Counted from the first letter of the stretch, positions 1 to 12,239 are shown. The stretch: 64,000 bases of DNA from Rhyzopertha dominica (GCA_025024175.1 QCXZ01000137.1:15004001-15068000); one strand, 5' to 3'. Numbers and translations are program-made. The notes: generated from the sequence alone by a model not told the origin.

Positions 1-1220
1 AATATGCATAGTGTATCCAGCATATTAATAAAATCGCTAAAAAAAAGAATCAAAAGTAATAAAATTTGAAAAATGATCTTTTACCTGTTAAGCATATGAT
101 AACGCCATTACGCCATCAAAGGTATATCATACATATGCAATGGTTCAAAACGAAAACGACTTATACATTTATCTAGGCTTCCAATATTTGCATCTTTTAC
201 CCGTGGCATTTGATAACAAATGCCGGGGATACGATAATTTGTTTGACATGACAAACAGCAAATTATTGCTAATTGCACCAAGTGATAATTTTTGCACTGC
301 AAATGCCTGACCGCTTAAAATAAATATATATTTACAGGGTGTATTGTATGGTATACGACTTTTAGATTATTTTTCTTTATAATGTATTGTACATTACAAA
401 TATTATAATTTACTGTTTGTGCTTTTTATATGATACATTATAAGCATTTGGTAACTAAGATAATTAACTGAGTCAATAAAGCAACTGTAGACCTAAACAA
501 TTGCTACCAGTATTTGGTTCGGGGTGCTTAGGAAGTGAACATACTAAAAGTACTGACATCTTGGAGGTGAGCCGAACTATTAAACTATTCATTTGAGATA
601 AAAAAAGTCCTTTATAATGCTTATTGTTCTCACTCTCAATAACTCTCAACTTTATCTGTATTCTCTTTTTCATGCTCTTTCCCTCGACTGGGTTTCAGTA
701 ACAGGATATTTTGGGTGGGAGGAATGGAAGCTAATTGGTCTGTATCCCATTGTGCTGAAACTTTATCTGTAGTAAGGGAATTAACTGATATTTGTTGGTA
801 AAATTGGACATAAATTAAATAACACAGTGCGACTGGTCCCAGGATAGTGTTGGTAGGTCAAGTGATATATGGTGGCATATTTTGCCAAATTACTTTGTGC
901 AGAAGAAATTCTTCGTCCACTACTGTGTTGAGCCAAGATAGTTGAAGAGCTTTGTTGGTAAGGCTCGAGCATGGTATACAGGACAGATCGTCTTCCTCAT
1001 CCCACATTCACTTAAACATTTTTGAACATCATTCGATATTCAGTGTTTTAAAAATGTACTTAAAATTAGTGTTGCCGCTGAGACCAGAAATTTCTCGGTC
1101 TCGTCTCGAATTTCGTTCATTCATATTCTTTAAATAACCAGTGGAATCGTCCAAAACGAAAAAAGCTTTGTCCCATGATGGACTCCAACTCGATTAATAA
1201 CGAATATTAATATTAATATT
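1..1220. other. AT-rich intergenic DNA, nothing recognised
   Basis: I see no coding signal, RNA gene or clear repeat here. Open frames are short and overlap each other on both strands, as expected by chance in AT-rich DNA. Confidence 0.5.
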
Positions 1221-1570
1221 ACCTCACGGTACGATCAATGGGAGAACGAAAACTATATCTGAAAACGTGCACAATCCGACAATATCTGGTAGTTCCCATC
1301 GTGGTCTACGCGTAGTTCCAACCTAGTGACGTTAGTGCACGGCGATCTGCAGAAAGTACGGCGATCTGCGGCAACTTTGATGTCCTGTAACTTTTGTAGC
1401 GGGAGGCTGCACACCGTAGGGCTCCAGATTGGAGAGCAGTGGGTCATGAGCTACTACCATACTAAGTTTGGTCGTGATACGATCAATTCCGTTTCATTGA
1501 CTGATATACATAGTTCTCCTTTTTTACGTACCTCGCGGTACGATCAATAGGAGAACGAAAATCATATGCG
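1221..1570 (+). repeat. Direct repeat pair of about 40 bp, 309 bp apart
   Basis: The segment at about 1221-1260 (ACCTCACGGTACGATCAATG and following) recurs at about 1530-1570 with a few changes (ACCTCGCGGTACGATCAATA and following), both continuing into GGAGAACGAAAA. The DNA between is richer in GC than its surroundings and has no recognisable coding content. The pair could be two units of a tandem repeat or the ends of a short inserted element. Confidence 0.6.
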
Positions 1571-3794
1571 TATAAGGCGAGAAAAATTTATATTTAGACA
1601 TTAGAATTTTTTTCGGAAGTATATCGAATTAGATCTTAAGGTTTATGGTTTAGGAATAATTACAGTATTTATATAATGATATGAAGGGTACGATTAAGCA
1701 ATATAGGAATTAGCAATCTGGTTAAAACCTTATAAAAGAATGACCGAGAACTTGGATATTCATCTACTAAATTTATGGATGCTGCAGATACATTATGCCA
1801 CATTTTTTTGTTAACCTCATACCTAGTTGAAAGTTGCAGAGTTAGCCTATCAAACCCTTCCGTCCTTCAGTGCCTTCTCCTCACTGTTCTATAATGATTT
1901 TTACCATTAATAAGTTAGGTATTTAGAAAACATAACCACCTATATACTAGGATATTGATATATGCCCATGCATTTCTATTCTACTGTATTGAGCTTCCCA
2001 TTGGTGGTGGCCTTATTAATGTTTGTAATATAATCACTCACATATACGACAGAATTTAATCATTTCACGTAAAAAGCTGTAAATCTTACCTGGTATTTAA
2101 TGGTTAAATGCAGAAAATGCATACAACCTCACTTCCTAACACCGTCAGTAAGTTTAAATATGGCGGATGAGTTAGGTACAATAATCTGATGCTGTAGGTC
2201 AGAGAACAGTAATAAAGGCTGTAGGTACAGTACAGAGATAATAAAATAAGTAAATTAAGCGGAAACTTTATACCCATAGCTGCGGATTGCAGAAATAGTT
2301 TTTCTTAGGTAAACTGTTTAATTTTTTTCTGTATGTTCCATAAATAAATTAGATTACTATTTTAGTGTATATATAGAATCGAATCTATTCACAACAACCT
2401 ATATTTAAATGAATCGGTTAACATTGTGTTTATTTTAATTATCAGCAATGTGCACGTCATCAAGATCGAGATCGCGAACAGATTTTTACGTCTTTTTGGA
2501 GATTGAGAATGTCAAAATCTCGTCTCCTCTGGCGGCAACACTATCTAAAATGTTGTGTTCCAAAAACATTTTGTGCTATATAGAAAGGAATGTTTGATGA
2601 AAAATGTGAGGTAAAATGCTCTTTTTTGAAAGAATTCGCTTTTGCGGAGCGTGTAGTTCAAAAACGAAATAATAAGCATTTTGAACGAAAATTGTAAAAT
2701 AAAATAANTTCTATAGGCATATCGACATATAAGCGAAACACCCAAAAGTGGGACCCTCTTCACACTCTACGCCACTTTTGGGTTATTCGTTGACTGAACT
2801 AAATAAGGAACAAGAACTGTGGAAATGACAAATACAAAGGAAAATAGTAAAATCACACACGAAAAGGAGAGACTATGCATATATGTATGTGCAGACAAAA
2901 CAAAATGAATGTAAATTAAATATAAAAGTTCGCTATCTGTACACAAAGCATATTTCTGTATGCCATTGATGTAGACTGCCACGTTTTGTAGGTTTTTTTA
3001 TTATTAGCACAATCATGCAAAAACTGTTTCGAATCATACAAAAATTCACTTCATTCAACAAAAGCTCTAAAATCATGAACAATAATTATTCATCTTTGTT
3101 TAAGACAATACAAAACTAATTTAAAAGTCAAAAGCAATATGTCACAAAAATAATCNGCCGTGTTTTTATTATGGTCTGCATCCAGAACGGTTTTCTTCAG
3201 GTAATAAACCAAGTGTATCGAATTTCATAAGAGGAAGGACCCACCGCACTCGGGGCCAGTATTGAATGACGAATGGGGGTGCCCTCTGGATGGTAAGCTC
3301 ATCAAATTCACAGCAATCGGAGCCAGCTACACGGATAATAAAGCGACGTCTCACAAGGAGGAAGCAGTGCTATTTAGAAGATTAGCAGGGGAATCCCCTT
3401 GACCCGACCACACAAACAGATGTTAACCAGAAACATTTGTTTCGAATTACACGGCCAATTAGAGGCAACACGATCGGACAAGGGGGTGCTATTCAGGAAA
3501 TAAAAGATATGTCACAGATAACGCTAGCGGTGGTTAGATTTAAAACCGTTTATCGTATCATCGAAAATTAAGGTTTCTTTAACTTAAATCTTATTTGATA
3601 ATTCTTAATATCACAACATTATAACAACTTCACAGAAACTTAGTACTGGACGGAACGATAGCCTGATGGAAAACAACTAACTCAACAGGTAGACTTCTGA
3701 ATATGTAAGTGTAGTGACTAAATAATGATGTAATTAATGGAAAAATGATACTAATCAAACACATTTTTTAGTTTCTGAGGATTCTATGTTTGCT
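1571..3794. other. Intergenic DNA, no gene recognised
   Basis: Mostly AT-rich. The stretch 3160-3420 is richer in GC and has a 61-codon open frame on the minus strand (3354 to 3169) that I cannot assign to a family. N bases at about 2707 and 3156 mark uncertain sequence. Confidence 0.4.
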
Positions 3795-4115
3795 GTTCCA
3801 TCATCCATTGAGGATTTCCATTAGACTAATAGCGGAAGTTTGCCGGTTTACAAATCCATTAAGTAAAAAGTATGGCTTCGTCAGAAAATAAAATGTTGTT
3901 TGCAAATTTTTATTATTTTTGGTTGTACCAATCATCATAGCAGAGAATTGCAATCTTTCGTAAGGATCATCTGCATTTGGCTCATAGAGAAGGTATACTT
4001 TGTAGGGTTTATATTTGTTTTTTTTTAATATTCGAATAGCCGACGATTGATGAACATTACTGTCCAAAGCAAATTGCGTGGATGACGTAGACGTAGATGA
4101 ACGCTAATTAATACA
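3795..4115 (-). pseudogene. Decayed mariner-related (DDE/D) transposase fragment
   Basis: Minus-strand translation from about 4115 to 3800 reads like the middle of the multicopy insect mariner-related transposases. It has an RILKKNKYKPYKVYLL block followed by DDPYERLQF and later LLNGFVNRQ, the usual layout of the segment leading up to the first catalytic Asp. The frame stays open for 88 codons and then degrades; further matches to the family continue past the stop. The N-terminal DNA-binding part and the C-terminal catalytic part are missing. Family recognition is from memory of the consensus, and the copy is almost certainly inactive. Confidence 0.65.
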
Positions 4116-5683
4116 ACAAGAGCTTGATTTTTATTTGTAACCGATTTTGGACCCGAACAAAAAATGAAAAAAAAATACGTTACTTAACCTTTTTGTAAAA
4201 TTATCATCAAATAAATAGAAACCAGTAATGACACCAAAACCGATTTTCCACGGAAATGTTATAAACCATAAAAGATAAAAACCTAGTCTTATTACGCTGC
4301 CATGGAAATGCGTTGACATACAAAAAACAGAAAGTAGGACAAGCAATTAAAAAATTAGCAAAAAAGCTCTTGTTAAGGACATTTTGCTATAAAGTTACCT
4401 AATATTTACATAAATAAATCGATTATTTTATACTTTTGACTAACCGTGTAGTAGCTCTTATGCTAGCAATACAAATACAATTTGTATGTGTATTGTATGT
4501 GTGAAAGTGGACGTTTTCGGGTCTTGTTTTGTCACTTGATTGAACTTATACGTATGAAGAATACATATAAGAAATTTTGTCGGTACTAGTCTAAAAATTT
4601 ATTATTTCCTGTTTGTACATACACTTGTTTATTATTCACTACATTGAAATGCACAACGGAACTGGATTAGCAGAGTATAATAATTTAGCATTGTTGGTAG
4701 GCTTTGTAATGGTACTTAAGAATTTGTTGATAAATTAGTTATTTAACAACAAAAGGTTTTCTTGTAAAGAATGAATGAACGAAACTTATGAATGCAATCT
4801 ACGAGACTTTCAATTTACGACTTACTATATCGCTAAGATTTATGCAGTGCTTACATAATGAAATAAAATGCTCTACTTAAGAATAACGAGTAACAGAAAT
4901 TTAAATTCATTCTACAGCAGAATGAACTGAATTTAAATAAAATTGGTTAGTTCTACAGTATCACCTGATGAGTAGTAAGAAAATGCAGACCTGTTGCACT
5001 AAAAGATNTTTAAATAAATATTTCCTTCGATACAAGTAGCAGTATGCAGAAAAAAATTCTTCACGATAATGACAACANATCATTATGCGACATATCTGAA
5101 TTATGTGCTATTGCAGCTTCTACTTCAAGGACCTCAATAACTAATTTAATTCGAAAAAAATATAACTCAAACCGAAATCGAAAAGACATGCACTGTTCCG
5201 ATGTCTGTTAATAATTGTACTAAGTGCACAGTTAATTTTAATATCCAAAAAGTATATTACAAGGTACATCTTTCTTTACTTCAACTATAGAGAGCACTTG
5301 GTCAAAAGAATTTAAAAGAATTCTAGAAAACCCATTCTAAACCAATGTGATGTCAAGGTAGGCTTAGCAACCAGTAAACGCATCCTATTTTCGTAGAAAC
5401 CAACATGGTAAGTGAACAAAATAACCTTGATGGTGCAAAAAATATTGTAGCACGATGGAAAATCATTTCCCTATAACGAGTACTGTAAAGCAACGACACA
5501 ACTTATTTCGACACACACATTATCCAGTATAGTAACTTGGATATCATCATGGGTGACGTATTTTGTACAAAATAACTTTTATGTTTATCAGAAACAGTTG
5601 TGAGAGGATTTAGATTTGTCATGCAGAGATTTATAAAACTTTTCCAAAAACGAAGAGAACTCGTGTAGCTGACATGTTGTTTT
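4116..5683. other. AT-rich intergenic DNA, nothing recognised
   Basis: No coding signal or structured repeat seen. N bases occur at about 5008 and 5088. Confidence 0.4.
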
Positions 5684-6202
5684 CCGGGCCGGTATACCAC
5701 AGTTTCCTGTTTGGTTTTAACGTTTCGACACTCGTAAGAAGTAGCTCTAAAACTGAAGTGTCCTGGTCTGTTCTGGTATTTATACCCTCCAGTTCGTTGA
5801 ATCGTGAGCGTTGTTATGCAGGACCGATTTCCAGATTCCAGGTAGTTGGATGCCTCGGTCTCTGTTGTAATTGTGCTAATTATTCTGGATTTCGATGGCT
5901 TCCTTGTACACTCGGCCACAATCTTGCTTCCCTTGACAGCATTTGTGCCTCCTCGAATTTGATGATGTAGGCAGTCTCCATTTGGTGTCCTGCCACAGCC
6001 GACCAGTCACATTGCCGGTGTCCCGGATGTGTTCCTTGATTCTCGTGCTGATATACCTTCCGAGGCATTGAACTACCTGGAATGTGGAAATCGGTCACGC
6101 TTCAGCGAACTAGACGGGTATAAATACCAGGGCAGACTAGAACACTTCAGTTTCAGACCAAACAAGCAACGTGGGAACCGGCCCGGAAAACAACATGTCA
6201 TC
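5684..6202 (-). mobile_element. Penelope-like foldback with GIY-YIG remnant
   Basis: Two long arms are inverted copies of each other: about 5684-5866 and 6057-6202. The outer ends are GACATGTTGTTTTCCGGGCC and its complement near 6180-6202. Both arms also carry CTGGTATTTATACC and the complement-paired TTCCAGGTAGTT. The loop, read on the minus strand, gives a degenerate C-terminal part of the GIY-YIG nuclease module of Penelope-like elements, with RIKEHIRDTGN, an AVAGHQMET-type block and EAIEIQNN followed by YNRDRGIQLPGIWKSVL. It needs frame changes, so it is a dead copy. A related terminus lies at 33573-33745. Confidence 0.65.
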
Positions 6203-7699
6203 GACAACAATCACGGAAGCCTTCAAACCAAAACTTGTGTAGCTTACTGTTTTTGAACGGTTATACCATATGTACTAAGCATTTGTTTTCGACCCGATAA
6301 AATACATACATACAAGTACTTACTACGTAATTAATACTTTTCAAGGTTTTTCTGAACCTAAACGTGTATTATAGTCTTAACATCTGTAGTAGGGGCATTT
6401 CCAGATTGAAACAGCTGACGTCAATATTCCAACACCCCGATATCGGATATTTAAATAAGATTTATTTTTACCCACTCTCGTCTGGCTCGCTAGTATTACC
6501 CTATTGCAAACAGTGTGAATCACGTAGTTTGCACGTTTCGAGTAGTCTGCAAACAAAGGATATTCCGATGTTTATGTAGCGAATCTCAGAGAAATTAAGA
6601 AAACAGTGAACGATCGCAGCGGAAGATTAGGTTAATCGCTGTTCCGGTCTTTCATGCGCTATGAAGCAAGCGGCTGTGTTGCGCCAGCAGTGGAGTGCTC
6701 AAAATATTACACCGGGAAAAATTATCAATGATCCTGCTTTGAACGTGAGATTCGTTGTTGGTTACTGGCTACTTTTAACATCGTTTTAGTTTCCATGTAA
6801 ATGATCATTTTTAGTGTAAGTATACTTATATTCCCCAGCGCCACTCTTTTGAGCGCGCTACTGGAGTTGACACTCACCCTTATTATAGGCGTGTGCCCTT
6901 TATGACGCGTACGGCTCATTTGTGCTATCCCCTAGTCGTGCAATTAGTCCAATTAATACTTTGTGGAAAAAAGCGGACAAATTGGAAACAGAACGCATTG
7001 GCACTGCAGGAACCTTGTCGAGGGCTGTAATGTCAATTACTGTATGGCATAATATGTTTTTGAATTCATTTTAGTGAAGCGAACGACAAGGTGTTTCAAA
7101 TTCGATGCCCACCATTGGGATCTCGGAAACGACTAATTCGACTAATTCGAAAAAATAACTACTTTATGTGCATTGGTTTTTATATAAAAACTTACATTCT
7201 TAAGGCGGCATCGAAAAGTGATCGACTTTGTTTCTAAAACGTTTTGTTTGTGCTTTTTACCAACTTTAATTTTTCTTATGAACAGCATATCTTCTAAAAA
7301 TACCAACTATTGCATTTATTGTTTCAAATAATTCGATGTTCAACATATAGAAGTACTTATGCTTTAAACTTAATACAAAGCTTTAACAAGCTTTCTGCTC
7401 CTGCTTATTACTACCAGAGCCTAAATTTCACTCTGAAAAGCTGTAGATGTATTATGCACATAACAGAAATTGAAGAAGGGCAAGCGAAGTTTATCATGAT
7501 CATTGAACAGTAGCCCGAAAGACGGTTACCGCATAGGACAACATTTAACACATTGGAGAGGCACATTGCACTTTATGGATATCTTTAAAATGCGGACGAA
7601 ATATGGAGATCGATTCCATAGTAATGAAAAACTATCTGTCAGCATTACACTGACATAATAACATAACATAAGCCGCCTAGCTGCTTTAAGTGGTACTAC
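6203..7699. other. Intergenic DNA, no gene recognised
   Basis: The block 6840-7010 is somewhat richer in GC, but I cannot assign it. Nothing else stands out. Confidence 0.4.
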
Positions 7700-7850
7700 T
7701 TCATAAAGAAAGTGACCTATATTCTCTCAAGCTGGTGCGGCGCAAATTTTGTCTTTCAAGGCATTCAAGTAGTCGGGTGGNTTTAGGTCAGGTCAGGTGA
7801 TCTTGCAGGGCACACCACTACTGCTCTATTACGAATTCACTCATTAAATA
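7700..7850 (-). pseudogene. Mariner-related transposase C-terminal scrap
   Basis: Minus-strand reading across about 7830-7710 gives a mutated form of the conserved PARSPDLTPxDxxLWGxLKDK catalytic block (seen as CPARSPDLT, then PPDYLNALKDK in a neighbouring frame). There is an N at about 7781. It is in the same orientation as the QQDGAPPH block found at 9110-9200, with the THAP element between them. Confidence 0.5.
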
Positions 7851-7971
7851 ATTGGGTATTATCACTTTTTTGAAAATTACGTAAAATGAATCTTGAAGTG
7901 CATTTGTTATAAAACAAAAAAAATAATTGTAGGTAGAGAATTTCAGGTCTGAAATTTGAATCTTAGGAGTC

Positions 7972-8992
7972 ACCGCCAAAGCGCTTATATCCAAGGTTAT
8001 TCAACTCGTGACGCCAAGTGTCATGTAAACATTACCGAGGAGCGTGTTGTTTAATGGTGTANTATCATTCTTGTATTGGAAAAGCTTTTGTGTGGTGTTT
8101 ATTGAAAAGACGGTGTAAGAGGTCGCACCAAAAAGAGATTTGTGTAGTTTCACAAGCATCTATTATGTATGGAAAACAAAACAAGTGTTGTTTTATACAT
8201 GGGTATAAAATGACTTCAGTCAGTACAGCTAACAAAATATTTGTAACCGTTCCTCGAGATTATCAGCGTATGAAAAAGTTATTTAAGACCCATATACGTG
8301 GTATGCCGAAATCGCAAAGTATGTTTTTCTACTGTGAAGATCATCTTAATTCTTACTGTAAGTTTTATTATTCTTTTTGGGGTTATAAGTGTTTACCATT
8401 CAGTTTCCATTTTGTTATAGATTGAAGACGATATGAAAAATTATATGCGTTTTAAGTTGATAAAATGAAATGTTATAATAAAGAACGACGTTGTTCCCCA
8501 TATATTCGACTGTAAGCCAGACCGGAAACGAGCCGTAAAAATCCCGAAAATAAATGGCAATTTATATTTATTCTGACCACTAAAATAAATGTCAAGTTTG
8601 GGGTACATTTAAGATTCTTACATTTTTATGTTTACAAATACTATGTTTTCAACAACACACTGTGATCAAATTATCAATGCGACGTTAATTTGATATAAAG
8701 TTCACTTATGCTGTTGCTTTGTTGCTTTTACGTTCCTCATCTCCGCCGCGTTGAACCGCTTGTCGCTGTACACAAATTCCATAACAATGAACTTGCCTTC
8801 AGAAGTCATACCTCATAAGTAATTCATTTTTTCTTGGCATATTTTAATTCGCTTGTCAAAAAATGAACGCAAACAACAAACTGATAAATTGACGGGCTGA
8901 GGCTGACGCGTGACGCGCTGACCCCAGATGTAAACAAGCGGCCATTTACAAGACACCTGACGTCACGGCCAGTATGTTCGTGTTTTGGCGGT
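7972..8992 (+). mobile_element. THAP-domain DNA transposon remnant, about 1.0 kb
   Basis: The left end ACCGCCAAAG (7972) is inverted at the right end as TTTTGGCGGT (ending 8992). Inside the left end, CGTGACGCCAAGTGTCATGT (about 8008-8027) has an imperfect inverted partner near the right end, at about 8945-8968, so the terminal inverted repeats are about 60 bp and imperfect. The element encloses a THAP-like zinc-finger sequence. THAP domains form the DNA-binding part of P-superfamily and some other transposases, so this is probably a deletion derivative of such an element. No catalytic domain remains. A target-site duplication is not obvious. Confidence 0.55.
8165..8468 (+). pseudogene. THAP-type zinc finger, two exon-like pieces
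   Basis: From the Met at 8165 the frame reads a THAP-like domain: KCCFIHGY near the start, NKIFVTVP, an RMKKLFKTHIR helix and YCEDHLN. The THAP signature is C2CH; here the Cys after CC(x)nG is Tyr, so the first zinc-binding pair is damaged, while CEDH is kept. A donor-like ACT|GTAAGT follows at 8358. After 63 bp comes TTTTGTTATAG and then IEDDMKNYMRFKLIK and a stop (8421-8468), which matches the THAP segment that usually follows CEDHF. The phases of the two pieces do not join cleanly (phase 1 into phase 0), which suggests decay by a small indel. Confidence 0.6.
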
Positions 8993-9089
8993 CCCTTTAA
9001 ATATTCACATTTTTAATATTAAAAATACACCTTACGATCCATTTTTTCGAATTTATCAGCTGTCACAGCTATTTTGTGGATTAGATGGT

Positions 9090-9437
9090 ACCTATTAATA
9101 TGCAATTTAATAAAGTATAAATACATGGCAAATACCCAATTACATACTACTCTTGGATTATGTGGTGGAGCCCCATCTTGCTGAAATCATAATCTCCATG
9201 TAACTCTCCCCACTTAAATTATTTTTGAATATACAAATAAATGTGCCTTAGGTTCTCTACGCCCAGTTCAGACGTTGAGATTGAATCGTAATTGATTTCT
9301 AAGAAGTCCTTGCTCATTTTTTCTATTGTGACCACCACAGATGGAGAATTTGCTTTAGTCAGTCCGCAAAAATTGTATTTCGTATTAATTTGTTGCGAGG
9401 CCATGTGCATCAGCCAATAATCGTCTGTTAGAGTCAC
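9090..9437 (-). pseudogene. Decayed mariner-related transposase
   Basis: The minus-strand frame from 9437 is open for 72 codons and has a loose match to the segment that follows the first catalytic Asp (DDYWLM, then NTKYNFCGLTKANSPSV). In another frame at about 9200-9125 it gives FQQDGAPPHNPRVV, a near-perfect copy of the second catalytic-Asp block (QQDGAPxH) of the mariner-related DDE family. Frame changes and stops show that the copy is dead. Confidence 0.6.
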
Positions 9438-9827
9438 AAGAAAATAGTTTTTGCACTATTTGTATTTTATTGGGTTGTACAAGCGCTTCATTAATTTTGT
9501 GTGGTTCGCTATTAATAGACAGATTCAGAGTAGATATTTACATGCTTTAATAAAAAAATGATTTGTGTATTGTTCGTATATCAGTGACTCATAAAATACT
9601 GAAGTTAATTATCAATAAAAATTAAGCTTTTATTCAAATTACCAAAACGGGTATTCCAACCTAAGTAGTCGTCAATTTGACGTACTCCGAATGAAGATAA
9701 TCTATTACAAATATTACCATCATGCTGGATATATCAAGCATTCTAAATGAGTAGATATCGAAAACAAATGTCGCCCAGACACATCTTTTTTAGGAGCAGA
9801 CTGCGCCCTTTTGATTCAGTTCAGAAT
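9438..9827. other. AT-rich intergenic DNA, nothing recognised
   Basis: No coding or repeat signal that I can name. Confidence 0.35.
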
Positions 9828-9945
9828 GGGTCAGTTTCTCTTCGCTTTGTTAAAGTTAAAGTTAGCTAAAATCAACCCATTAACCATGGCAACACCTTAA
9901 ATTGAGGTATGTGATTGGTTTAGATTTTAAAAATCTAATGTATGC
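9828..9945 (+). repeat. Dispersed repeat, copy 1
   Basis: GGGTCAGTTTCT, then a T-rich link, AAATCAACC, ACCATG(G/A)CAACAC, TTTAAATTGAGGTATGTG and ATGTGATTGGTTTAGATTTT are shared in the same order with 48983-49097. The two copies are in the same orientation and differ by substitutions and a short indel, so this is an old interspersed repeat. No coding content. Confidence 0.7.
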
Positions 9946-10114
9946 AAAATAACTTCATCAGACTACGCAACTGCAATAAGGTGTTTTACGCGATGATTTT
10001 AACGTTTTGAAAATAATATTAATTTTTAAGCAATATATAAAATAAAACGTTAAAAGTATATGATAAGCATTTAAGGCCACATTGGCTTGTTCTTCGAGCT
10101 ATTTTCAAAATTGG

Positions 10115-10453
10115 TTAAAGAATCTTCAAACCAACAATGCGCTCTAAAATGCTCGCCAATTCTATGAAGTACATGAACAACCCAAAACAATTACGTTTAA
10201 CAGATATTTGCTTCCACGCTATCGCTCGAAACCAAATAAATCCTAATTGACCTGCAAACACAAAGAAATCGCCGGTTTGTTTTGGGAACCTTTTCAACGC
10301 TGAAACTGGTCTGTATATACGTCGGTGACCAGCCTGCAGACAAAACACCAGTCCGNCTGCAATATTACATTCCAATAAATCAGTCCATTCCATAACAGCA
10401 CTAAGTTCAACTTTGATACCTGACACCGTGATCGTAAAATGTCCAGAGAACAT
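10115..10453 (-). other. 112-codon open frame, unassigned
   Basis: A single open minus-strand frame of 112 codons with one N. The predicted peptide has a hydrophobic stretch near its middle and C-terminal half (FFVFAGQLGFIWF and LFMYFIELASIL), so it could be a membrane-protein exon. No splice partner, start context or family motif convinces me. Chance is the main alternative, though the frame is unusually long for this part of the window. Confidence 0.2.
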
Positions 10454-11359
10454 GCTGTAGCCAAACAGGTTTCTATACCTTATGTGTATGTGGGTTTGTA
10501 TTGATACCTTTTCTCTAGTAGGCTCCTGGCTTGACGTCGATGTGTTCTATGAACCCGAACTAACGTTGATTCATACGAGTATAATGAGTTTGGCCACCCT
10601 TTATCTCAAAATTTATTTAGTTGCTTTCTTTTGTAATAAAGATTTATCAAATACCTTCTTTTGGTTTAACAACTATGCTTCCTTGGGTAGGTATGTTTCA
10701 AAACATTAATTTCTGTCGCAAATTTACTATTTTTATTACACATTATTTTGTAAAAATCGATACTAATCATTATGCAGCGATAGCGGAAATAAATAAAGAT
10801 AAAAGTGCTTCGCAACATAAGTAACGGAATCATCGTGAACCATTACAAGTTACAATATCGAATATAGAAGAAGATGTGAAGATTAAGAAAGATAAATGAA
10901 GAACGTGTCTACATGAGAAGGATGGTACTACATATGCATCAGAGTATAAGGAGCAAAGAACAAAACAATTAGTTAAAAAATCTAAGAAAAATGCATAGGA
11001 AAAGTTTTGTAACTTTATGGAACATAACAGCAAGTAAAATAAACAAGTTTTATATAGTTTTACAGAACATAAGACGTAACAACTGATGTAGATTAATGAC
11101 TAAACCAAAAAATTGCAGACTGAAAGGAATAGCATCATGTAACAACTACAAGAGGCAGCTGCGTACTATCTACCGGTCCCGAAGTTGCATACAGCATGAC
11201 ACAAATAGAGCCTACTGAAAATCAAAATTGTAAAATAGAGACTGGAAAACTTCAAAAATCTGTAAAGAAAATGGAAAACCGCAAAAAAAGTAAAAAGTTA
11301 AAAAAAAAACATAGTGCCTAAAGGAATGAAGACATTGAGGTTGATCAATGAAGCATGGG
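10454..11359. other. AT-rich DNA, possible upstream part of a decayed LINE
   Basis: Plus-strand reading between about 10840 and 11350 is purine-rich and could be the linker before the reverse transcriptase at 11360-12060, but I cannot show motifs there. Confidence 0.3.
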
Positions 11360-12060
11360 AACAGGGAAAATACCTATCTTGTCTACATATAAAATAACCT
11401 CCAAAAATTATCGAGGAATTACATCGCTGAGCAATACAGTAAATAATACTGGAGAAAATAATGAAGAATAAAATTCAAGTTGATTTCGACTTGCATACAT
11501 TGTTCAAAATCATATATTTACTCCAAAACAAAAAATATAGAAATAAGGATACGAAGGATGTTAATGTATGATTCATTGATATAAAAAGGGCATTTGATCA
11601 CATGAAAAGACAACAAATTTGGGGATATTTTGATAAAAAAAGGAGTACATAGTTACCAAAAACTATATAAGAACCAGAAATAAACAGTCTAAGGGGTTTA
11701 TCACACATGAAGGGTTAAAACAAGGAGGTGTCCTTTTTAACGGCGTAATGTATACATAGTATACATAAGAAGAGTAAAAAAGTTCCATGTAGGATACAGA
11801 AATATGCAAAGGGTAACAATAACAGATCGTGAGTTTGAGAATGACATAATTTTTACAGATTGCGAGGAGAATATGCGTAATGGATAAAAGTGATAAGCAG
11901 ATACAATATGAAGGCGAACGTCGGAAAACATGCAAGGGTGAAGCACATAGATAAAGAGCTAAAAACATGCAGGTGGACAAATAATAGAGACTGTGGAACA
12001 ATTTAAATACCTAGGACTGTAGGAGTGCCAACAGGTATAGAAGCGAGTTATAACACTACA
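11360..12060 (+). pseudogene. Decayed LINE reverse transcriptase
   Basis: Plus-strand reading in shifting frames shows the ordered motifs of a non-LTR reverse transcriptase: NYRGITSLSN (about 11410), an FID-KKAFDH-type block (about 11575-11600), an IRTRNKQSKGFITHEGLKQGGVLF block (RT motif 4 region, about 11665-11740) and VEQFKYLGL (about 11995-12020). The catalytic YxDD region has been lost to mutation. Many stops and frame changes. The family resembles RT lineages where the text EQFKYLG follows the palm. A C15 run and GGCACGCCACTG follow at 12168-12205. Confidence 0.65.
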
Positions 12061-12167
12061 AAATTGTCTTAACGTCTCATTTTTNCATTCTCTGGTGAAA
12101 TCGAGAATTACGTTTCAGCTTTGAATAACAGAGATAGTGTATATTAAATTGCAGCTTTTTCAATTCA

Positions 12168-12182
12168 CCCCCCCCCCCCCCC
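12168..12182 (+). repeat. C15 homopolymer
   Basis: Fifteen consecutive C on the plus strand, directly followed by GAAATTTCTGGGCACGCCAC. It is very unusual in a window this AT-rich. It lies between two oppositely oriented LINE remnants and may mark an element end. Confidence 0.9.
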
Positions 12183-12239
12183 GAAATTTCTGGGCACGCC
12201 ACTGAGATCCTAAGATATATGCATATTCCACAAAGTCTG

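Noticed and set aside
4966..5000. Hammerhead ribozyme suggested by CTGATGAG
   Set aside because: The required GAAA and stems do not follow at a fitting distance. The same holds for CTGATGAG at about 48803.
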